A program made the translations under genes and the position numbers. The notes under the pieces were generated by a model. The model was given only the letters and a program-made list of their open reading frames with translations, did no database searches and was not told where the DNA came from. Positions 55,170 through 64,000 of a stretch of 64,000 bases of DNA are shown piece after piece (position 1 is the first letter of the stretch; each line of letters begins with the position of its first letter). This stretch comes from Oxytricha trifallax. Its lineage: Eukaryota > Ciliophora > Spirotrichea > Sporadotrichida > Oxytrichidae. The stretch is from assembly GCA_000711775.1 (NCBI GenBank), contig ARYC01001911.1, positions 1 through 64,000 on the forward strand. The letters are read 5' to 3'.

Positions 55170-55800
55170 ACAAAATAAAATCCTCTATCAAACAAATTTG
55201 TCCTGAAATTTGTGTTTTTGTAGTTTAAGTAAATCTTAGTTAATAAAAATTACTTGAGCTACAGTCTGTGTTATTAGAAGACTATTATGTTTATTGATCT
55301 TCAAGGCAATCTTAATTTTGTTTACAAATTGTCTTCTTTCTCTGCTATATTAAAGTCTCTTAATCTTTATTATCTATCATAAACTAAAGCTTTCTTTATT
55401 GCTGCTTTTCTCTTTTCCCATTGTATTTATACTGTCTTGCGATTTATTTAAATAAATATTTTTTTCATAGTTGATTACTTCGGTATTTAATACATTTACC
55501 TTGACCTTTCCCATGTTCCTTATCCTTTGAGTTCTTACCCCTAAAAGATGATCCAAACATAATCTTATCGCAGCAATACAGGATTTAAAGTGCCATTGAG
55601 CATAAATATATAATCGCATAGAAGAAGTATACAGCTAGTCTTTTACACTTTATAATTACTGAGCTTATGAAAAATGAGAGTATTTTATCGCAAGACATTT
55701 CGATTTCCTTTTTAATTTATTTCAGGGCTTTGTTTGTTCTCTCGTATTTTATTCGCTTTTAATCATCTTTATTTTTCTATTAGCAATGATAATTAAAATT
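55170..55800 (-). CDS. Candidate host exon(s)
   Basis: Two overlapping minus-strand frames are open. One reads RIKYERTNKALKQIKKEIEM, SFFISSVIIKCKRLAVYFFY, CSMALQILYCCDKIMFGSSF and ends at TGA near 55,482. The other starts MRLYIYAQWHFKSCIAAIRL at 55,619 and ends at TGA 55,374-55,376. The first has a hydrophobic run that could cross a membrane. I cannot decide between them. Confidence 0.3.
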
Positions 55801-57840
55801 AATTAAAGTTAATTGCCAAATGAGTTGAAGATTAACTCTCTCTACTTGAAGGCTTAGAGATAACGACTAAATTTCTTTGTCTTAATTGAGTTGTACTACT
55901 GTTATTTTAATAGCTATTAAAACTTAAGATTTGTTACTAATTCGATTACGTAAACTAACCTGAGGATGGCGTGGTGTTGTTTATTTATGTTTAATCAGTT
56001 TTTTAATTAGAGTTTGTCAGTTAAACTAGAGTTTTATTTTGGATTTTTAGGGTAATAGATTTATTATCACTTACTAAATTTTAAATTCTTATGTTACTAT
56101 TTCTTTGTGTATTTCTTCACTTACTTAAGTTGCCTTTTGTCACTTGATATGAGTAAACTTTCATTGGAAGGCTTCTGAGGAGTGATGTTATTCCCATTAT
56201 TGCCTTAAACTTTTATAACAGAGGAAGTAGGATTTAAACTCGATTTTTGACTTGCTAATTACTTTCTATTTTTCAAGCCTAAACTCAGCATTTTCTACTT
56301 TCCCAACACTAAAATATTTCCTCTATTAGCAGAGTGATCATGAATTTATTTATAATTTAATAATTGATTCAGTTAAAGCTGTTTGTTTTAGGTTTGTTAA
56401 GGTAAGTTTGTGGATGCTGGATTGGCTTCCTTGATTGTTAAGTGAGTAGCGGACTAATTAATGGTGGCGTCAGAAGTTAACTACTGATTCGTTTTACTCA
56501 CATCTATTATACTATGACCTTGCGATGTGAATTTGAATTCAAATTGTAACCAATTAAATCGATGTTATAAATTAAATATATATTATAGGCATCATTGATG
56601 ACATAGAGATTAATGATATTAATTGTTTAATTTATTGCATTTTTGTTACAGATGTTCTTAAAACTTTATTCAAGTGTGGGTATGATTTTATTACTATTCT
56701 TGGAACTTTTATTCTGTTAAATCGTTGTTATCTCTTCCCTACTTTTTAATCGTTCATAATTTTAATTGATCAATCAGTTCTTTCAATATCTGCAAATATA
56801 ATATTTATTTAAAAATGTGATTAACATAATAATACTTATCTATCTCTAGTTAATAAATTAAGTTATTATAAATCCTTGTCATATATTAGTTTACAGTATT
56901 AAAATAGACAATTTATCACATATAATAATTTACTCTTTATCCCTACCCTACAGTATTTAAATTATATTCTTCCTTATTTTATTAACATATGGTACTATTT
57001 TAGTTTGTAGAAATCATTAATTTGAGAAAATAATAGTAATTGAATAAATTAATTCATAAATTTCAATGAGTATAAAGTTGAATATATATATATATATATC
57101 TATAAATATAATTATGTAATTTATTAATATTAAAATTAGTATAATTAAACATAGCTAAAATATAAAATTAATGGGTAACTCTTAATAAGCAGGTAATTAT
57201 CATTAAATTATAATGAAAATTTTATGATAATAATGATTAAGCTCAACATTTATATATATTAATATATTATAAATTAAAGAATAGCAATCGACTTGAGATT
57301 GGCATTATGCAAGCGACGGGCAGTAAAATGACGATCCAAGGCTGCTAAGTTAGTAATATAACAGACAGGGTAATGTCATGAATAGAGTTGATTCCTCATA
57401 AAAGAAAATAACTAGAATCATTAATTTATCAGCAATAAATAAATAATTAAAAAAGCAATTCCAATCATCCTATTCAACAAGTTAATCCACAAAATAAAAA
57501 TCATTAAGCTATTGCTTTCTAAAACATTAATAATGAGTTTAAAAAAGACAGATAAATGCGAAAAGTTGCGGACCAATGATAGAGAGTGGATAAAACCCGA
57601 ATTCTTAATAAAATCTATAAAAACCCAATTTAACTCAGTAGCAGTAGTAGCAATTACAAAGCGCATTTAATGGTTTTAATGGATAGAGGATACAGCCTCT
57701 GGTAGTGATTAGGAAATAAGACGATGAAAGCAACACTTAGTACATCACAGGGAGTAATCAGGACAATGTCACAGCTAATGGATGTGTTAGTCATGAATGC
57801 CATGAATCCTATCAGTTATTATTAAATAATTTATATTATA
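55801..57840. other. Gene-poor stretch with a weak membrane-type frame
   Basis: Mostly AT-rich. A minus-strand frame at 57,421-57,666 (VFFKLIINVLESNSLMIFIL, then WINLLNRMIGIAFLIIYLLL) is hydrophobic and open in both codes, so it may be an exon of a membrane protein, but neighbouring frames are equally open. (TA)n run near 57,081-57,100. Nothing else seen. Confidence 0.3.
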
Positions 57841-57841
57841 A

Positions 57842-58312
57842 TTTATTATTATAAACTATATCATATTAGCGAGCTCCTTTGTACACTGAGATAAATGGAA
57901 ATATTAAGAAATCTATCCGTGTCCATGTAGACAAAGTCATAGAATTACTTATTATTAAATATGAATAATATCAAACATATATTGATAGAATTTTCGATGA
58001 ATATTTATTACGACCAACTAACTTGGGGATGGCTACTTACTGAAGTTACTCGCAAATATAATAAAAAGTTGAATCACATTAAGAAAGAAAGAGAGATTCA
58101 CCAGAAAGATATTCAATTTAAAATGGCTTAATAAAACATAAATATTCTTCCTCCATCAGCTAATCAACGAATAAGAATCAGTTTCTTATTTAATCAGAAA
58201 GAAATCTAGAATAATGGGCAGTAGCCTAACTCACCAAATCAGAAGTTTACCTGGAAATTCATTGTAGCGCTTAAAACTACAGATCTGAGAGAATCACTGG
58301 ACTATTGACTTA
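57842..58312 (+). CDS. Host gene piece, unknown family
   Basis: First frame: RAPLYTEINGNIKKSIRVHV, DKVIELLIIKYEQYQTYIDR, FDEYLLRPTNLGMATY. A second frame from about 58,020 continues LLTEVTRKYNKKLNHIKKER, ILPPSANQRIRISFLFNQKE, KFTWKFIVALKTTDLRESLD to TGA near 58,302. The switch near 58,030 may be a short intron or a frameshift. Same strand as the following pieces and probably the same gene. Confidence 0.45.
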
Positions 58313-58439
58313 CTTTATATGATTGGTTTAAATATGTGCTTAACATACATTTATATAATACAGGATTATCGAGATATAAATAAAATAATAAAATTATTAG
58401 ATTTTTTTGATAAATATATTGTAATAAAACATGATTAAT

Positions 58440-59345
58440 ATTAAGCGAATATTTTTCTCACCTCCTTTGCTGATCGATCTTTTCTCTTCAGAATCACTCA
58501 GAGTTTTCTTTAATAAAGCAAAGGTAAGATATTAAATGTGTAATATACATTTAAATTAGGTTGATATTGATGATTATTGGAGATGACTTTGAGCAGCATC
58601 ACAGACTCCACAAATCATGGATCCACGTCCCTTAATACTTCCATTTAAGTCAGATTATCATAGAAATTTATTAATTATCATGCAATTAAATGGTTTAATC
58701 AATAAATATCAAATAAGTCAAATTATTTAATAACATTCTAATTTTGTGATCACAATTCGATTTCTCTTGTTTAAGAATGATGATGACTTCAGGTGCTACT
58801 AATTTGTAGTAAGAAGTAAGAATTTGGCTTTCCACTGCCCGTTTTATTCAAGATGAGGGTGTATTTTGGATTAAATTATAGCAACTTACAGTATATATAA
58901 TACAAATTCAGATATGCCCAAATTACAAAATTTTAGACTAGTTGTTTATATTACACTTTCCCATATGGATTAAATAAAATTAAGTTTATTTACATCTAGA
59001 AATCTTCCCTCTATATTTTTAATAAATAAATTTCAGTAATTTACTAGCTTTTAACTTTAATTTCTTTGCTAGATTACGAAGCCCTAGACTTATTTATTTT
59101 GAAGGAAAACGTATACACTAACTCAGCTTATTACTACACTTTTTCATTATGCTTGATCCTTATATTTTCCGTGCTGACATTCATACTAATCTATATATAT
59201 CAATCAAACTGCGTAGAGTATGGAAAAATCTTAATAAGAAAACACATTAATTCAAAACTAGTTTCTTGGCAAAGAGCATGCTCACCAATAGCGAACACAA
59301 TCATCACAATCCATCTATTTACACTAACCAACCATCACAAATAAG
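58440..59345 (+). CDS. Host gene pieces with a membrane segment
   Basis: FSPPLLIDLFSSESLRVFFN, then a 36-nt intron-like segment GTAAGATATT...AAATTAG near 58,524-58,560. Next come QTPQIMDPRPLILPFKSDYH and NDDDFRCYQFVVRSKNLAFH. A TTTGCTAG splice-like end leads to YEALDLFILKENVYTNSAYY, TFSLCLILIFSVLTFILIYI (a clear transmembrane helix) and a basic tail to about 59,345. In-frame TGA codons occur (after YWR and after YSR). Likely one multi-exon membrane protein; family not recognised. Confidence 0.45.
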
Positions 59346-59639
59346 TGTAAAATTATTAATAGGAAAATGTTTTATATATTTTTTTATTTAATTAAATAGG
59401 CCAATTTGCTGTAAATTAAATCAAATTATATACTTAAAAATTATTAAAATAAAATTAAAATAAGAGTTAATAGGTAAAGCTATAAGCTCTAAACTGACTT
59501 AAGCAACTGATTACTATGGAGAGCATCTTTTGGTAGCAAACAGTTAAAAAAGAAATAATTGCATAAAATTAGTATATTTTTGCTTATATTAATCAATATA
59601 TTTTAATCATTAATATATAGGCTGTATGTCCTGTCATAT

Positions 59640-61442
59640 ATGACAAAGTCTAATGGTGGTGGAAGCACAGCTGGAGGAGGACGAGGTATGAGTGTCACAT
59701 AATAATCTCACAATAATAAAAATGTTTAACAAGAAAGTTCCTATGCATATCATGAGAGCGATCATGACCATGCACTTAACTTTTATGATCCAGCCCTAAA
59801 GTAACCCAAACAGTATTAAACAGCGTCTATTCCAAAATCATTACAGATATAAAACCTAATTAGATATTAATTATGACTAGTGCTAATATGATCATTTATT
59901 CTTATAAGTATATTTATGCTCAACAGCAGTACAAATAAATGGCATGAATTCCACTTAAAGTAATATCAGTTATGATCACATTAAGAATAACTCAACTCTC
60001 GGAGCAGGCGGAATATTTCCCTCAAATATAAATTCATCTAGAGGCACTGCTTAAAATAATCTAATAAATTCTAACACAGAAAATATTTACGCCGAAAAGA
60101 GTGAAAATGCTTGAAAATAGGAATTATAAGTAACGCTTCAAATTCCAATAAAAATAATCAGTAATTAATTGTTAAGATAAAAATAGAAGTATGTTTTTGT
60201 TAAGAGCATCTATTGGAAGAGGAGATGATAAAGTTGGGGGAAAAACAGTAAATATACCAAAAATCTGTAAAACTACACTTTTGGAGGTAAAAATACAATC
60301 AAGGAAACAATTTAGAGAATCTAGTTAAATAATAAAGAGAAATTCGTATTTAATAAGAAGAGAATTTTTATCCAAGCGAATTGAAAGGTTCAAAATTTGA
60401 TAGAGTTGGTACTTCAGCATTCTCTAAGAGACTATCAAGCCATCAAAAATAGTTCTAAATAACCTTAATAATATGCCAATAAGCTGAACCAAGGCAATTT
60501 CAACAACTAAACCCTAAGATAAATCTAATTATAAATACTCAAGTGAATAGCGATTTTTTATATAAAAGCTAAAAATGAAATCCCAAGATTTAATGAAGAC
60601 TTTAAGACAACAAATCATAAAAGCAAATCTGTATTTAAAAAATCAAATTTGATAAAAAAACAACAAAAAAATACCAAATTTTAAATATTCTTACATAAGT
60701 AATCCAAGTAGAATAGATGAAAATGAGGGACAAAACCAGAGTAGACTCAACTTAGGAGACAGCAAGAGTATTTATGCACCAATTTCCGAATACACGAATT
60801 AGAAATCATAAACTAGTCATCATTGTAGAAAATCCAATTCTTTTAATCTCAAGTTTAAAAGCAATTGAATTATAGTTTATCTTAGGCGTAAAGCATAAGA
60901 TCAAATATAGTAGAATTCAAGAAAGCAAAAATAATTGAGCACGTTTAGAAAATGGATGAGCAAGATGTCGATTAATTATCAAAGCAATTAAAAATTGAGT
61001 AGAATCCAAAGAGAATAATGAGTAGTCTACTTACTCATGACAACTTAGAGAGACTGAAAGAATAATCGAGTTAGCTCGGTTATATCAATAGTGGAACAGG
61101 GTCGCATACTTTATAAGACTTTAGGAGTTTAGCTGAAAAGCTAAATTCTATTAACCCTAAACAAGTGTAAGTATCGATAGTAAATTATAGTAATAATTGA
61201 TTTAGTTTATTGAGCAAGATTTAAAGCTCATGGGAAGATGATGAAATAATATCAAGAGTAGTTTCCACAACGCATAATTCTGGTTCACTTTTAAGTGTAG
61301 ACACTTCTTATTATGTCTACTTACCTGGTATTGAGAAATAACTAAGAGAAGAGAAAGATGCCAGAATTAAATGGAAGAGCAAATTAAGTTGCTTCAGAAG
61401 AAAAACAAAGAACTTAGCGATTTTGTGAGAAACAAAGTTTGA
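59640..61442 (+). CDS. Low-complexity cytoplasmic-type protein, possibly the tail of the preceding gene
   Basis: ATG at 59,640: MTKSNGGGSTAGGGRGMSVT, then Gln/Asn/Ser-rich sequence (SSYAYHESDHDHALNFYDPA, STLGAGGIFPSNINSSRGTA). Later, more structured: EHVQKMDEQDVDQLSKQLKI, GTGSHTLQDFRSLAEKLNSI, SSWEDDEIISRVVSTTHNSG. It ends in a coiled coil QMEEQIKLLQKKNKELSDFV with TGA at 61,440-61,442. Frame changes and in-frame TGA codons are scattered through it. Its end is convergent with the gene at 61,596, 154 bp away, and TGA is the stop in both. Confidence 0.5.
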
Positions 61443-61595
61443 CAAATAAATTATAGACTCGAATGATAACTCTTTCTTTTTTCACAACGATATATTCACA
61501 TATTGATATTTATTACACGAAAAAAATGCAATATATCATCTCTTAATAAGCGTGAAAGTTTTAAAAATAAATAAGAACACAAAAGTATGAATAAA

Positions 61596-61961
61596 TCAAT
61601 CATTTCTAAGACGCCCAGGGACATATTGCATATTTTATTTTTTTAATACATCAATGTTCTTTACCGAATCTTTAGCCATTACTTCTCTATTATCACCTAA
61701 TTCATGTTTCTTTGCCATAGGGTCATTTAATCCATATAAAATGAGTAATAAACCTAATCCAAGCTTATACTCAATTGGGAATCTCATAATGAATTCTTTG
61801 ACATAATAGCCTCGGACTTCTTTGGTTGCTTTGTATATTTAGTTTCTCTTTTAAAAAAATTATAAAGCAAGCAGCGCTAATGTTAAACCCCATACTATTT
61901 AGTTCTTTCGTTAAGTCACTCTTAATTCTTCTTCCTGGGTTTTTGTGATTTTTGTGGACAT
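61596..61961 (-). CDS. Small two-helix membrane protein, intact, 121 residues
   Basis: The cleanest gene in the window: ATG at 61,961, TGA at 61,596-61,598, no internal TGA, five TAA/TAG read as Gln. MSTKITKTQEEELRVTQRKN, then a hydrophobic helix IVWGLTLALLALQFF (residues 22-36), KATKEVRGYYVKEFIMRFPI, a second helix LGLGLLLILYGL (67-78) and a polar tail ending MQYVPGRLRND. No intron. Function unknown; the size and layout would suit a small organelle membrane subunit, but that is a guess. It shows that TGA is the stop and TAA/TAG are sense in a gene that appears functional. Confidence 0.7.
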
Positions 61962-62640
61962 TAATTTTATTTATCAGAATAACAGACTTTAAAAAACTAC
62001 AAACAAAAACGCAGCTCTTTTGAATTCAATCAGCTTGCTCTAGCAATTAAATAAATATCTGCCTGCGTCCTCATTAGTGTTCAAAGCACATGCTGAAACA
62101 ATTTTCCTTCATATTTACGAATTTAATTCTCGAAATTTTATTCATTAGCATTTATTGGTCTCGAAATTTTGCAACATCAGGGTTGAAATACTCCCCTTAT
62201 TAGTAAACTGAAAGTGGTTTATTATCACAATTACTCAATGAACTTATCATGTGTTAATGCTGTTAATTTATTGTGTTATCAAGCGATTTTCCTTAACAAG
62301 ATTTGTTAGCTAGATTATGTTTGTTAAATCTTTTACTCTTTATCCCATAAAATAAAATACAATAATATAATGAAAAAATTAAGAGTAATTTATTATAAAC
62401 ATTTATTCTGGTAAAATCTTCTTATTAATCAATGTTATTCATCTATGATTTTAAAAATCTGTCATTAGTTGTTCTACCCTTCACAAAATTACTAATTTAA
62501 ATGAATCCCAAAAACCTATAATATTATTATGATTTTATCTTAAATTTTACGTGAGAGGAACTAACAATGCACTACATATAATTATATTAATAAAAAATTA
62601 GGTCCTACTCAGTATAAATTGAACATATAGAATGATTTAT
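61962..62640. other. AT-rich spacer, nothing recognised
   Basis: Upstream region of the small membrane-protein gene and downstream of the ankyrin gene. No frame or repeat end seen. Confidence 0.4.
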
Positions 62641-63850
62641 TATGTACAACTCGCTTCATCTGATTTATTTTAGTATTATTGGTCATTTGAACTCTCGGAA
62701 TCATTTAAATTGTAATTCTACATACAGTTAAAAGGAGTGAACCATTTCTTGATCTTAAGCATTAATGTCTGGTTTACATGCGAATCAATAACTCAAAGCT
62801 TCTTCACTCTTTGAGAAACTTGCCCAATGAAACGGAGTTCCTCCTCGTTTGTCTTTGGATTTTATGTCTAGGCAAGCTATATAAAAATGTAAAGGAAAGT
62901 TGCCTGATCTCCTACATAAATCATTGAAAGTCCCAAAGCAGAAATAGCATGAGGGTCACCCCTAATTAAAATAGATAATGCATTTATTCAATAATTACTT
63001 TGTAAGAAGCCAAGGGCAAGGAAGTGTATTTACACTAAATGTCTTAAAGTTTATTCACTGCTTAATATTTTCTTGAGTTTCATGTTGGACTTCCTATGCG
63101 TATTTTACTATCTGTTTATTTTATAGGTAATCTGTATAAGACTGCTAAATGCACGAGTTAATAACCCTCTTTATTTAACACTAGCAATAATCTTAGTTAT
63201 GGTTTATTTCCAAAATATTGTCTAATTATTTTCTTCATCTTCTATTCGTAAGAGATATTCAATGTTTCTCCAGTCAACTTAGTCTTAAACCTCCTATTTG
63301 AAAATATATTTCAAATAATTAACAGGATGCTTAAAGTTTTAATCATTTATAGAATCATTTTTGTTGTTGCAATCGGTTTAGTTTTGTTGTTAATTTTAAT
63401 TTCAAGTTTCTTATTCTATTCCTACTTTAGAATTACTGAGGGAAAAGGAAATACTATTCGATTTGATTTTCTCATTGAAAAGAAAAGCTATTCTCAATGT
63501 GATAATTCTGCATAATTTCTTATGAATTAATTATTTACTAGTCTTCATTTATTTAATCTAGAAAATCATCATTTAATTAGAATTATCTTTACAGAGTACA
63601 ACCACTATGACATATGTCAACATAATTTATCTATAGCTATTTGCGTATTAAATTCTTTTTACAAATATAAATATCATTATCATCCATAATTTCATCATTA
63701 ATCTGTGATGAAGAGAGGTTTCTTTGCAATTGATAATTATGATTGGTATACAGCTCAATTTCGTCTTAATACCCCTGGGAGTATAATCTATTTCGTGTTT
63801 AGATTGAGTGTTGCCACTATTAATAATTTGCTTTAACATTTTTATTCTAT
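62640..63850 (-). pseudogene. Ankyrin-repeat gene resembling Akr1-type DHHC palmitoyltransferase, decayed or partial
   Basis: Minus-strand pieces: N-terminal polar stretch YTNHNYQLQRNLSSSQINDE near 63,720; RGDPHAISALGLSM near 62,930-62,975. Then the recognisable ankyrin block ACLDIKSKDKRGGTPFHWAS, FSKSEEALSY, in-frame TGA, FACKPDINAQD near 62,760-62,880. Akr1/HIP14-like proteins have the same KDKRGGTPLHWA...ALSYLLAW.xDxNAQD block, so TGA stands where Leu (TTA) is expected. The DHHC domain itself is not in this stretch. The remaining part may lie in other segments, as hypotrich germline genes are often scrambled. Confidence 0.5.
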
Positions 63851-64000
63851 TATAATAAATTTAATAATAATTTAAATAAATTCCATTTAAGTTTTAATAT
63901 TTAAATTGTATATTTATTTTATTTAGATAATCAAATTAAGTTTAAATAAGGTAATCATAAATACTTTACTCTAAATTAACTGTTACTGTGATCATAGCCA
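63851..64000. other. AT-rich edge, nothing recognised
   Basis: Last 150 bases; no feature seen. Confidence 0.3.

Noticed and set aside
63327-63515. Hydrophobic 62-codon plus-strand frame
   Set aside because: It lies opposite the ankyrin gene region and its hydrophobicity follows from T-rich DNA; no supporting context.

Overview
The window looks like micronuclear (germline) DNA of a hypotrich ciliate related to Oxytricha or Stylonychia. It is very AT-rich. Coding frames use TAA and TAG as sense codons where Gln fits, and the clean open frames end in TGA. Several transposons begin and end with CAAAACCCC telomere-like repeats and duplicate a 3-bp ANT target, which is the signature of telomere-bearing elements (TBEs), known from hypotrich micronuclear genomes. 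The assignment rests on reading by eye; no search was run.

Layout. 1-1.8 kb: a RING-finger gene and unknown open frames. 2-10.7 kb: Helitron 1 (+) encoding Rep, a PIF1 helicase and, unusually, a ubiquitin-hydrolase-like domain; a 1,994-bp inverted-repeat element sits inside that domain with an exact 8-bp target duplication. 10.76-12.4 kb: a LINE fragment (-) with a full endonuclease and the start of the reverse transcriptase. 13.9-21.3 kb: Helitron 2 (-) with the same domain order, interrupted twice by other short inverted-repeat elements. 23.6-30.6 kb: decayed or interrupted host gene pieces mixed with foldback elements, including a near-perfect 656-bp palindrome.

30.6-46.9 kb: two adjacent cysteine-rich genes (-). 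The downstream one is split by TBE-1 (30,567-42,097). TBE-1 itself holds a palindromic element, a hairpin-bearing MITE and a second complete insertion, TBE-3 (35,457-41,598). TBE-3 in turn holds a second copy of the MITE, a TA-flanked MITE and a 1.9-kb inverted-repeat element with a viral-type SF3 helicase. A third TBE (TBE-2, 48,929-52,381) splits another host gene and supplies natural empty sites for dating insertions in TBE-1. A 0.5-kb TBE end lies at 25.2 kb.

52.9-64 kb: the most gene-like part, with scattered host exons, one clean small membrane-protein gene (61,596-61,961, -) and a decayed ankyrin-repeat gene resembling Akr1-type DHHC palmitoyltransferases.

The autonomous elements encode their own mobility proteins. 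The TBEs carry a Tc1/mariner-type transposase, a basic accessory protein and a zinc-finger/kinase protein. The Helitrons carry Rep and helicase plus the protease-like domain. The short inverted-repeat elements encode nothing and must be moved in trans. In such ciliates most of this DNA is expected to be removed when the macronucleus forms (established for the group; inferred here).
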